Assembly (NCBI GenBank): GCA_937902905.1
Contig: CALELW010000243.1
Span: forward strand, 1-19,138
DNA: 19,138 bases
Reading direction: 5' to 3'
Source: an uncultured Clostridium sp.
GTDB taxonomy: Bacteria > Bacillota > Clostridia > Lachnospirales > Lachnospiraceae
In this document: in pieces, positions 7,851 to 14,857 of the stretch
How positions within the stretch are numbered: the stretch's first letter is position 1
How the letters are laid out: every line of letters begins with the position of its first letter
Position numbers and translations under genes: made by a program
Notes under the pieces: generated by a model
Database searches by the model: none
Seen by the model: only the letters and a program-made list of their open reading frames with translations
What the model was told of the DNA's origin: nothing

Positions 7851-10094
7851 TTAGTAACCATTTACCGGGTCTCTGTCATACTGCACACTACATGTTTTTT
7901 GATTTGCGACACGGCGGTTTGCTTCTTCTGCAATTTCTCTGACACAAGCCATTGCTTCTTCATCCATGCTCTTTACATACAGAACATACCGGTACCTGTC
8001 TTTGGCACGGCTTAACCCGGCTTTTGACGGACCAATGAGCGTGACTGCATCACCGCACACAGAATGTATATTTTCTGCCAGTTTTTCACTCAATGTTTTT
8101 GCTTCGCTCTCTTCTTCCGATAGAATGAGAATCGCCGCCATCCGCGAATACGGCGGATACTTCATAAGCCGCCTGAACACCAGTTCATTTTCGTAAAAAT
8201 ATTCGGCATCCTGCCCGGCAACTGCCTGAATTGAGTATTCCTCCGGATTATAAGTCTGAATCACAACTTCCCCGGCCTTTTCCGCTCTTCCGGCACGGCC
8301 GCTTGCCTGCATCAACAACTCAAATGTGCGCTCACTGCTTCGGTAATCGCCCGCATATAGACTCATGTCAGCCGCTAATGCAGCCACGAGCGTAACATTT
8401 GGGAAATCATGCCCCTTTACAATCATCTGGGTGCCAATTAAAATATCTGCCTCACCATTACGAAATGGTGTCAGAACACTTTCATGTCCGTGTTTCCCCG
8501 TTGTTGTATCTCCATCCATCCGAAGAACTCTTGCCGTGGGAAAACGCTTATTCAGCATCTCCTCAACCTTCTGCGTGCCAAGTCCAAATGCCGCAATATA
8601 CGGCGAACCGCACGATGGGCATGTCTTTGGCATAGCGATTGCATGTCCACAGTAATGACAGACTAATGTATCCACATCACCGACATAATTTTTGTGTGCC
8701 GTCATAGAAACTTCACAATGACTACATTTTAACACAAAACCACAACTGCGACAAGAAACAAAGCCTGCATATCCGCGCCGGTTTAAAAATAGTATGGTCT
8801 GCTCCCCTCGTTTTAACCGTTCCTCAATTTTCTCCTGCAATACACGGCTGAAAATTGAGCGGTTTCCTTCTTCTAATTCTTTCCTTAAATCCGCCACATA
8901 AACCTTTGGCATACTGACATTGTTTACGCGGTGCGGTAACGTAAGAAGCGTATACTCCCCCATTTTTGCCTTCTCATAGCTCTCTACTGACGGTGTCGCA
9001 GAACCTAATACAACACTTGCTCCGCTCTGCCTTGCTCTCTCGATTGCCACGTCTCTTGCATGATATTTGGGCGGCTTTTCACTTTTATAACTCATCTCAT
9101 GTTCTTCATCAATGAGAATAAGTCCCAGATTTGAAAATGGAATAAACAAAGCGGAGCGCGGTCCGACAACGATATCCACTTCGCCTCGTTTCGCCCGCTC
9201 ATACTGGTCGTATTTTTCCCCTTCTGACATTCTGGAATTTAATACCGTCACCCGGTCACCAAACCGCTTTTGAAAACGAACTACCGTCTGGTAAGTAAGC
9301 GCAATTTCAGGAATTAACATAATAACCTGTTTGTTCTCCTGTAAAACCGCCTGTATCATTTCCATATAGACTTCCGTTTTTCCACTGCCGGTGACACCAT
9401 ATAAGAGATACGTCGTCCGTTTGCCCTGCCGGTAGTCTCCGGTAAATGCATCCACTGCCGCCTGCTGTTCTTCATTTAGAATTTTCTTTTCGGGAGATGC
9501 CTCTCCATCAAAAACCGGATTCCTATATTTCTTTTGGTTTGTAACGGTAATCCATCCCGCTTTCACCATGCCGTCAATCACGGGTTTCGTAATCTTATAT
9601 TTTTTTGCCGCCAGCTTGCTTGTCATCTGTCCACCTTCTGCAAACATTCCCTGTAATAAGCGTGCTTTTGCTTTATAATGCTTTAACAGACAGCGGTTTA
9701 ATTCTTTCTTCATTTCATCTTCGGGCAAAGCAAAATTAAGCCAGTGTTCTTCCACTGACTTAATCTGCCTCCGAATCGGAAGCACCGTTTTTAATGCTTC
9801 ATTCATTGTTGTTCCATATCTTTGCCGAATCCATGCGGCTAACTGAATCAACTTAGATTCTACCGGAAGTTCCTTTTTCTCAATTTCAGAAATTTCTTTC
9901 ATCCGTTCAACCGGCCATGCCGCCTGATCCGTTATATTCATTACATACCCACGAATCAAACGATTTCCCCTTCCAAAGGGAATTTTGACACAGCACCCGG
10001 CAAACACTTCTTCTTCCCATTGTTTCGGAATTATATACTGAAATGTCCGGTCGAGTGCTTCCACCGACAAATCTACGATAATATCTGCAAACAA
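7851..10094 (-). CDS. priA: Primosomal replication restart helicase PriA
   Basis: PriA recognises abandoned replication forks and starts reloading of the replicative helicase. It has 747 residues. The N-terminal DNA-binding part covers about 1-200. The helicase core has Walker A GVTGSGKT (233-240), Walker B DEEH (329-332), motif III GSATPS (364-369), LNRRGY (437-442) and QASGRAGR (596-603). Eight cysteines between 448 and 495 (C448, C451, C457, C460, C479, C482, C492, C495) form the two zinc sites inserted in the helicase, diagnostic for PriA. The start is TTG, supported by AAAGGAG seven bases upstream; that site lies in the last codons of murF and the intergenic gap is only four bases. Confidence 0.96.
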   Translation of the reverse strand: MFADIIVDLSVEALDRTFQYIIPKQWEEEVFAGCCVKIPFGRGNRLIRGYVMNITDQAAWPVERMKEISEIEKKELPVESKLIQLAAWIRQRYGTTMNEALKTVLPIRRQIKSVEEHWLNFALPEDEMKKELNRCLLKHYKAKARLLQGMFAEGGQMTSKLAAKKYKITKPVIDGMVKAGWITVTNQKKYRNPVFDGEASPEKKILNEEQQAAVDAFTGDYRQGKRTTYLLYGVTGSGKTEVYMEMIQAVLQENKQVIMLIPEIALTYQTVVRFQKRFGDRVTVLNSRMSEGEKYDQYERAKRGEVDIVVGPRSALFIPFSNLGLILIDEEHEMSYKSEKPPKYHARDVAIERARQSGASVVLGSATPSVESYEKAKMGEYTLLTLPHRVNNVSMPKVYVADLRKELEEGNRSIFSRVLQEKIEERLKRGEQTILFLNRRGYAGFVSCRSCGFVLKCSHCEVSMTAHKNYVGDVDTLVCHYCGHAIAMPKTCPSCGSPYIAAFGLGTQKVEEMLNKRFPTARVLRMDGDTTTGKHGHESVLTPFRNGEADILIGTQMIVKGHDFPNVTLVAALAADMSLYAGDYRSSERTFELLMQASGRAGRAEKAGEVVIQTYNPEEYSIQAVAGQDAEYFYENELVFRRLMKYPPYSRMAAILILSEEESEAKTLSEKLAENIHSVCGDAVTLIGPSKAGLSRAKDRYRYVLYVKSMDEEAMACVREIAEEANRRVANQKTCSVQYDRDPVNGY

Positions 10095-10098
10095 CCTG

Positions 10099-11502
10099 TC
10101 ACTCCTTTATCAGTCGTTTTACAACTTCATCCATCTTCATTCCACGAGAACCTTTTACCAGTACCCAGTCCTCTTTTTGAAGTTTTGCTTCCAATTCTTT
10201 CATCACTTCATCTTTTGACTCTGTAACAAAAACCGGAATATCACTATGTGCCTTTACATAATCACTGATGTGCGCCGCTTCTTTTCCAACCGTAAAGAGA
10301 TAGTCAAGCCTGCGTCCCCTTTTTTGTTCTTCTACAATAAACTGTCCGATTCCCTCGTGAAGTTTTCCGGAATCTTTTCCCAGTTCCAGCACATCCGCAA
10401 GAACGGCAATTCGTCTGCCGTCTCCCGGATAATCAAACAGCGCATGAAGATTACTCGTAATCGAATCCGGACTTGCATTGTAAGTATCATCAACCACGTG
10501 AATTCCATTTACATCATGCACAACGCCACGCATCGCAATCGGCTTATAATTTTTCAAAGCCTGAATGGCATCCTTTACCGGCACACCATACTTGCGTCCA
10601 AGCGCCATCGCAATCACAGCATTATTTACATTATGGGTTCCCATCACAGACAGCGAAACTTTTGCTTTTCCTTCACTGTCATGATACATAAAACTCTGTC
10701 CGTCCTCATTTGCGCTCATTTCATCTGCAAAATACTCGCAGCCGGACTCCGTTCCATAGTAGGAAACTTTATAGTTTCCTTTGCAGCGTTCAAACGGAAC
10801 CTGTGTCTCCACTAATTGTCTCACATCTCCGTTACCGCTGGCAAACAGCGTGCCGCCATCCGGAAGATAGGTGACAATCTTTCCTTTTTCTTTGCAGATG
10901 TTTTCTCTTGAGCCTAAATTTCCAATATGAGAAACACCAATGTTTGTCAAAACCGCACATTCCGGTTTTACCATCTCAACCAACCGGTCCATTTCACCCG
11001 GCATGCTGATTCCCATTTCAATCACGGCAAGTTCTGTATCTTCATCCAATTCAAACATCATAAGTGCCACACCAATCTGGCTGTTTAAATTCTTGTAAGT
11101 TTTAACCGTGCGGTACTTCGTTTCCAGTACGGCAGCAATCATTTCCTTGGTCGTCGTCTTTCCAACGCTTCCTGTAATGCCAATAATTCTTACCGGAAGT
11201 TTGCTGCGGTACCAGGCGGCAAATTTCTGCATTGCCAAAAGTGTATCGGAAACGTAAATTCCGGCACCCTTCGTTTCCTTTTCTCTGTCATCCGAAAAGA
11301 ACACACAAGAAGCTCCTGCCTCCAGCACATCCGGAATAAATCGGTGTGCATCCACACGCTCCCCTATGATTGGTACAAATAAGGTCCCAGTCTTTACTTC
11401 TCTTGAATCGGTCGAAACATTTGTCACGGCAGCATTTTCATCGCCCCAAACAAGTTTACCACCGACTGCTTTCACAATATCCTTTACCTGAACCTGTCTC
11501 AT
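10099..11502 (-). CDS. murF: UDP-MurNAc-tripeptide--D-Ala-D-Ala ligase MurF
   Basis: MurF adds D-Ala-D-Ala to UDP-MurNAc-tripeptide, the last cytoplasmic step in making the peptidoglycan stem peptide. It has 467 residues from the chosen start. The ATP loop is GITGSVGKTTTKEM (108-121), followed by YKNLNSQIGVAL and the EMGISMPGEM motif (162-171); DDTYNASPDS marks the third domain. The longest frame starts 11 codons earlier inside dapB, but ATG 11502 has TAGGAG seven bases upstream and lies 13 bases after the dapB stop. Direct linkage to dapA and dapB is meaningful, since the third residue of the tripeptide is usually meso-diaminopimelate in this group, though the stem-peptide chemistry cannot be read from MurF alone. 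Confidence 0.96.
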   Translation of the reverse strand: MRQVQVKDIVKAVGGKLVWGDENAAVTNVSTDSREVKTGTLFVPIIGERVDAHRFIPDVLEAGASCVFFSDDREKETKGAGIYVSDTLLAMQKFAAWYRSKLPVRIIGITGSVGKTTTKEMIAAVLETKYRTVKTYKNLNSQIGVALMMFELDEDTELAVIEMGISMPGEMDRLVEMVKPECAVLTNIGVSHIGNLGSRENICKEKGKIVTYLPDGGTLFASGNGDVRQLVETQVPFERCKGNYKVSYYGTESGCEYFADEMSANEDGQSFMYHDSEGKAKVSLSVMGTHNVNNAVIAMALGRKYGVPVKDAIQALKNYKPIAMRGVVHDVNGIHVVDDTYNASPDSITSNLHALFDYPGDGRRIAVLADVLELGKDSGKLHEGIGQFIVEEQKRGRRLDYLFTVGKEAAHISDYVKAHSDIPVFVTESKDEVMKELEAKLQKEDWVLVKGSRGMKMDEVVKRLIKE

Positions 11503-11515
11503 CTTGTCACTCCTA

Positions 11516-12277
11516 TCAGTTTGCCGCAATGACATCTGCCATCTCGTAACGGCCTGCCGTCTTTCCTTTTAAGAATTTTGCCGCTGCTACAGCCCCTTTT
11601 CCAAATACAGCCTTGCTGTAGGCAGTATGAGAAAATGTAATCACTTCATCTTTACCGGCAAAAATCACATCGTGATCGCCGACAATCGTACCACCGCGCA
11701 CTGCAGAAATGCCAAGTTCTTTTTTGTCACGTTTCTGTCTTCTCTGAGAGCGGTCATAAACATACTCGTATGGATTTCCCATTGCCTCGTTAATAGAGTC
11801 CGCTAATGCAAGTGCCGTACCCGATGGAGCATCCAGTTTCTGGTTGTGATGTTTTTCTACGATTTCCACATCAAATCCTTCTGTGGCAAAAACTTTTGCC
11901 GCATCCTGCACCAGTTTCAAAAGTGTGTTAATACCAAGTGACATATTCGCAGACTTCAAAACAGCTGTTTGTGTTGCTGCTTCTTCAATTTTAGCAAGCT
12001 GCTCATCATCATATCCGGTTGTGCAAAGTACCACCGGCACTTTTTTCTCTTTGCTGAATGTAAGAATATCATCCAAAATTTTCGGCGTCGAAAAATCAAT
12101 CAAAGCATCTGCTTCCACATCACAGTCTGCTAATTTCTGAAAAACAGGATAAGAGTTTTCTTTGGTATCCACCATATCGATTCCTGCTACAATTTCTGCC
12201 TCTGCATCTTCATTTACAATTCCGGTAATCATGCGGCCCATCGCACCATTGCATCCACACATAATAATTCGAGTCAT
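11516..12277 (-). CDS. dapB: 4-hydroxy-tetrahydrodipicolinate reductase
   Basis: DapB reduces the DapA product to tetrahydrodipicolinate in the lysine/diaminopimelate pathway. It has 253 residues. The nucleotide-binding loop is GCNGAMG (8-14). EKHHNQKLDAPSGTALAL (141-158) is the substrate signature, with His143 and Lys147 matching the catalytic pair His159/Lys163 of E. coli. The start has AGGAGG six bases upstream. It lies 35 bases after the dapA stop with no terminator-like structure between, so the two are almost certainly cotranscribed and under the lysine riboswitch. Confidence 0.97.
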   Translation of the reverse strand: MTRIIMCGCNGAMGRMITGIVNEDAEAEIVAGIDMVDTKENSYPVFQKLADCDVEADALIDFSTPKILDDILTFSKEKKVPVVLCTTGYDDEQLAKIEEAATQTAVLKSANMSLGINTLLKLVQDAAKVFATEGFDVEIVEKHHNQKLDAPSGTALALADSINEAMGNPYEYVYDRSQRRQKRDKKELGISAVRGGTIVGDHDVIFAGKDEVITFSHTAYSKAVFGKGAVAAAKFLKGKTAGRYEMADVIAAN

Positions 12278-12312
12278 CGTCTTCCTCCTATTTCTTTTTC
12301 AATCGTAACTAA

Positions 12313-13200
12313 TTATTTGACAACGCCGGCTTTTCTCATTTCATCTTCCAGTCTCTTTGCGTTTACATCTTCCATTTCTGTAAGCGGCAGACGTAAACTG
12401 CCTACTTCCATTCCCATCAGATTCAATGCCTTCTTTACAGGAATTGGATTTACTTCGCAGAACAAAGCCTTTACCAAATCAAAATATTTCAACTGCATCT
12501 CACAGCTCTTTGCCACATCGCCCTCAAGATAGCTTGCTACCATGTCATGAGTCTCTTTCGGCAGAATGTTTGACAATACGGAAATTACACCTTTACCGCC
12601 AAGGGAAAGAACCGGTACAATCTGGTCATCATTTCCGGAATATACATCAACAGTTCCCTTTGCTAAACTCATCAATTCTGCAACTTCTGAAATATCACCT
12701 GTCGCATCCTTTACGCCGACAATATTTGGCACTTCATGGCACAAATCCACAATCGTCTGTGGTGCTAATCTGGTACCGGTACGGCTTGGTACATTATATA
12801 AAATAATTGGAACATTAACTTCTTTTGCAATAGCTTTGTAATGTGCTTTCAAACCATTCTGTGTTGCTTTGTTATAATATGGGGTAACTAACAAAAGTCC
12901 GTCCACTCCACTTTTCTCTGCTTCTTTGGAAAGCTCAATTGCCGACTGTGTGCAGTTTGAACCGGTTCCTGCGATAACCGGAATCCGTTTATTAATTACT
13001 TCACAGGCAAAACGAATACACTCCAAATGTTCTTCATCTGACAGTGTAGATGCCTCACCGGTTGTTCCGCAAATAATGACAGCATCTGTTTTATTTGCTA
13101 CATGAAAATCTAACAACTCTCTCAATTTTTCATAATTCACACTTCCGTCTTCATTCATCGGTGTAATCAATGCAACACCTGCTCCAGTAAAAATAGCCAT
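12313..13200 (-). CDS. dapA: 4-hydroxy-tetrahydrodipicolinate synthase
   Basis: DapA condenses pyruvate with aspartate semialdehyde, the first committed step toward diaminopimelate and lysine. It has 295 residues. Key sites: GTTGEAST (45-52), TPYYNK (106-111), YNVPSRTG (135-142, with Tyr135), and the Schiff-base Lys164 in VGVKDATGD. An uninterrupted frame extends 73 codons further upstream, to 13419, but that stretch is the lysine riboswitch and terminator, not protein. ATG 13200 is preceded by AGAAAGGA at about eight bases; the ATG three codons earlier would sit directly on that site. Expression should fall when lysine is abundant. Confidence 0.97.
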   Translation of the reverse strand: MAIFTGAGVALITPMNEDGSVNYEKLRELLDFHVANKTDAVIICGTTGEASTLSDEEHLECIRFACEVINKRIPVIAGTGSNCTQSAIELSKEAEKSGVDGLLLVTPYYNKATQNGLKAHYKAIAKEVNVPIILYNVPSRTGTRLAPQTIVDLCHEVPNIVGVKDATGDISEVAELMSLAKGTVDVYSGNDDQIVPVLSLGGKGVISVLSNILPKETHDMVASYLEGDVAKSCEMQLKYFDLVKALFCEVNPIPVKKALNLMGMEVGSLRLPLTEMEDVNAKRLEDEMRKAGVVK

Positions 13201-13247
13201 TTTTTTCATCCTTTCTGAATTACGTTTTGTGCTTATGAATGGATTGC

Positions 13248-13277
13248 AAAAAAGGAGCTGACACTCGTGCCAACTCC
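13248..13277 (-). terminator. Intrinsic terminator of the lysine riboswitch
   Basis: On the minus strand GGAGTTGGCA, loop CGAG, then TGTCAGCTCC form a 10-pair stem with two G-U pairs, followed directly by six T. Bases just upstream (AATGAG) can instead pair with CTCGTT, which follows the aptamer's closing strand, so an antiterminator competing with this hairpin is plausible. It lies about 50 bases before dapA, so control by premature transcription termination is the likely mode. Confidence 0.9.
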
Positions 13278-13294
13278 TCATTGTTCTTGATAAC

Positions 13295-13456
13295 GAGTAG
13301 CACTCCATCATAGCGATGACAGTCATATGATTATTCACCATATGCCCAGAAGAATCATGTGCAGGCAATCCTCTCCTTCGGCAGACGTTCCTTTCACAAA
13401 TCATCGTCCATCCTGTCATGTCCGATTTGCTACTGATAAAGTCCGCGCCTCTACCT
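13295..13456 (-). promoter_or_regulatory. Lysine riboswitch (L-box) aptamer upstream of dapA
   Basis: Reading the minus strand, the L-box conserved blocks occur in order: AGAGGCGCG (13444-13452), AGTA (13431-13434), GAAAGGAACG then GCCGAAGG (13374-13395), CTGGGCA (13343-13349), GACTGTCA (13317-13324) and TGGAGTGCTACTC (13295-13307). The closing stem P1 is formed by GTAG near 13451-13454 and CTAC at 13297-13300. This matches the order I know from the Bacillus subtilis lysC leader. Lysine binding should favour the terminator downstream. The antisense orientation and an overlapping open frame make it easy to miss or to mistake for a long DapA N-terminus. Confidence 0.95.
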
Positions 13457-13467
13457 TTCTATATAAA

Positions 13468-13496
13468 AGAATATCACTCTTCCCTTTAAGGGTCAA
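13468..13496 (-). promoter_or_regulatory. Promoter of the riboswitch-dapA operon
   Basis: The -35 box TTGACC (13491-13496), a 17-base spacer (13474-13490) and the -10 box TATTCT (13468-13473) with an extended TGA just before it fit a housekeeping sigma promoter. Transcription would start near 13461, a few bases before the aptamer's closing stem. The spacer overlaps a small dyad, CCCTT-A-AAGGG (13482-13492). Confidence 0.8.
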
Positions 13497-13504
13497 GCAT
13501 TAGT

Positions 13505-14185
13505 TCACTCTTTTTTATCTTTTTCGTCAATCACACAGGCTGCGGTAATCTCATTACTCTCTTCCACACACTCCAATTTGCTGACAGATATTTCATAAGC
13601 AACGCGTGTTTCATATTCCTCATCACCAACCTGCTTCTGGTATTCACGGCTCTGAATCCGTCCCCACAACTGAACGTGCTCTCCTACACCAAAGCCATCG
13701 GCGTAACGGGCATTTCTTCCCCAGCAGATGCACGGAATATAATCGGATTTGCCATACGGGCGATTGACAGCCATCAAAAGGTCCGCAATTTCTCTTCCAA
13801 GCGGTGTCTTTCGATAAACCGGCGGTTTACACAAATAGCCATCCAAAAAGATATAATTCGGTTTCTCTACTTCCATTTCTTCTTCGTCCATATGTAAATC
13901 TCTTACAAACACGGATAAAACAAGCCGGTTATGATTTTCTTCATGACGGTTATAAGAGCGAAACTGTCCGCTCGCCTCCATATACATACCACGGTAATCT
14001 TTACTTACGTCAATGAGCCGTTCGGATACCATAAGCGGAATCTTGTCATACACCTGGCTCAATCGTTTTACCGAAAGATACACCATATAGAATCCTTCAC
14101 CATACACTTCATGGCTAAAGGTAAACTCACTTACCACTTCACCATAAATATTCACCTGATTGTTTCCCAAAATCTTATCTGCCAT
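13505..14185 (-). CDS. Tandem OB-fold protein resembling single-stranded DNA-binding protein
   Basis: The 226-residue protein appears to hold two SSB-like OB folds. The first (about 8-98) begins NQVNIYGEVVSEFTF and ends in LVLSVFVRDL. The second (about 109-206) is the clearer match to bacterial SSB: LDGYLCKPPVYRKTPLGREI, then LLMAVNRPYGKSDYIPCICW, then VGEHVQLWGRIQSREYQ. Ordinary SSB has one such fold and ends in an acidic DDDIPF-type tip; here the tail ends VIDEKDKKE, so the partner-recruiting tip is missing. It is therefore probably not the main replicative SSB. A DNA-binding or repair role is inferred. A run of G (AAAGGGGG) lies about nine bases before the ATG. It has its own promoter, and no terminator separates its stop from the dapA promoter. 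Confidence 0.8.
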   Translation of the reverse strand: MADKILGNNQVNIYGEVVSEFTFSHEVYGEGFYMVYLSVKRLSQVYDKIPLMVSERLIDVSKDYRGMYMEASGQFRSYNRHEENHNRLVLSVFVRDLHMDEEEMEVEKPNYIFLDGYLCKPPVYRKTPLGREIADLLMAVNRPYGKSDYIPCICWGRNARYADGFGVGEHVQLWGRIQSREYQKQVGDEEYETRVAYEISVSKLECVEESNEITAACVIDEKDKKE

Positions 14186-14212
14186 TTCTCATGACCCCCT
14201 TTGTTTTTTGTC

Positions 14213-14227
14213 TGCTTGAATCAAGCA
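14213..14227. promoter_or_regulatory. 15-base dyad before the tandem-OB gene
   Basis: TGCTTGA-A-TCAAGCA is a perfect seven-base inverted repeat with a one-base centre, located between the predicted promoter and the ribosome binding site. The one-base centre suits a protein-binding DNA site better than an RNA hairpin. Its role is unknown. Confidence 0.4.
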
Positions 14228-14315
14228 TTTTTCTATACATAATTATATATATGCTGTATAATTCATTTTTAGAACTTATATTTAATATTTTTTATTTTAT
14301 TTTAACCGTTTTGTT

Positions 14316-14344
14316 ATCATATCATAAATTCCAATATTTTGCAA
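14316..14344 (-). promoter_or_regulatory. Likely promoter of the tandem-OB (SSB-like) gene
   Basis: The -35 box TTGCAA (14339-14344) and -10 box TATGAT (14316-14321) are separated by 17 bases, with an extended TGA before the -10. The leader would be about 120 bases and is very AT-rich (14186-14360); apart from the dyad at 14213-14227 I see nothing else in that stretch. Another TATAAT-like hexamer occurs near 14240 but lacks a good -35. Confidence 0.6.
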
Positions 14345-14360
14345 TAAAAATCATAAAATG

Positions 14361-14573
14361 GTTTTTAGACAATAGGCGCTGTTGCTTTTTTAGGTTTTTA
14401 GCAGGAGTTCAAGAAAAGTTTGTATCTCGTGGGCGCTCTCGCTAGACAAACGCGTAAGGGTATCAGCTTGCAAAACACGCAAGCTTGATACCCACGTGTT
14501 TGTACCCACAAAATTCAAATCTTTTCTTGAATCCTTGCTAAAAGTCTAAAAGAGCAGCGTCTATTTCTAAACA
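14361..14573. repeat. Large imperfect palindrome A (about 210 bases), noncoding
   Basis: The two halves are near-complementary over the whole length. The best blocks are TTCAAGAAAAG (14408-14418) with CTTTTCTTGAA (14521-14531), TTTTAGCA (14396-14403) with TGCTAAAA (14536-14543), and an apex of GGGTATCAGCTTGC (14458-14471) with GCAAGCTTGATACCC (14479-14493), one bulged base, around a seven-base loop. The outer arms TAGACAATAGGCGCTG and CAGCGTCTATTTCTA also match with small gaps. The left arm has about 10 extra bases near 14435-14446. No T-run follows either end, so it is not a simple terminator. It lies just upstream of the SSB-like gene's promoter. It could be a MITE-like or other intergenic repeat, or a structured RNA. 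Confidence 0.8.
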
Positions 14574-14623
14574 CAGTTTTGGGTTGTGGTAAATAGTTTT
14601 TTGGGCGATCTTTTACGATTCCA

Positions 14624-14770
14624 GTAATTTGCCAGAAAGGCTTTGTGATTCGTGGGTTTTGAGTACGCCGGTATGAGGTGCTTGTATATGCGGCAGCATA
14701 AGCACCCATACCGCTGCGTACTCAACGAACGAAAATGCCCACGAAAAGCAAAGCCTTTCTGTCAAATTAC
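14624..14770. repeat. Large imperfect palindrome B (about 147 bases), noncoding
   Basis: Paired blocks from outside in: GTAATTTG (14624-14631) with CAAATTAC (14763-14770); a 13-base perfect pair, CAGAAAGGCTTTG (14633-14645) with CAAAGCCTTTCTG (14749-14761); CGTGGG (14651-14656) with CCCACG (14738-14743); TTGAGTACGC (14659-14668) with GCGTACTCAA (14716-14725); GGTATG (14670-14675) with CATACC (14707-14712); GGTGCTT (14677-14683) with AAGCACC (14700-14706). The loop is 16 bases. The right arm has about 12 extra bases near 14726-14737. The outer flanks (about 14590-14623 and 14771-14800) are also loosely complementary. Open frames across it look like by-products of the palindrome. Confidence 0.8.
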
Positions 14771-14791
14771 GGAACCCCAAAAAGAGAAACC

Positions 14792-14831
14792 AAAAAAAGA
14801 AACCCAATTCACAAAATGAACCGAGTTTCTT
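14792..14831 (-). terminator. Intrinsic terminator after ilvC
   Basis: On the minus strand AAGAAACTCGGTTCA, loop TTTTG, then TGAATTGGGTTTCTT form a 15-pair stem with three G-U pairs, followed by five further T. It starts 26 bases after the ilvC stop codon, so it should end the ilvN-ilvC transcript before the palindrome block. Confidence 0.85.
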
Positions 14832-14857
14832 CTTAATCATCTGTTTATGTCATAAAA

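Noticed and set aside
10246..10815. Plus-strand open frame of 189 codons opposite murF
   Set aside because: It is a shadow of murF with no domain or promoter of its own.
10930..10975. TTGACA-like box inside murF as an internal promoter
   Set aside because: It encodes a conserved murF segment and its -10 (TATTGG) at 17 bases is weak; not enough to call.
13201..13419. A 73-codon N-terminal extension of DapA
   Set aside because: The stretch is the L-box riboswitch and its terminator, has no family similarity, and ATG 13200 has a proper ribosome binding site.
14361..14770. Palindromes as retron msr-msd, or as part of a phage-defence unit
   Set aside because: No reverse transcriptase or effector gene is nearby; the neighbours are core metabolic genes.
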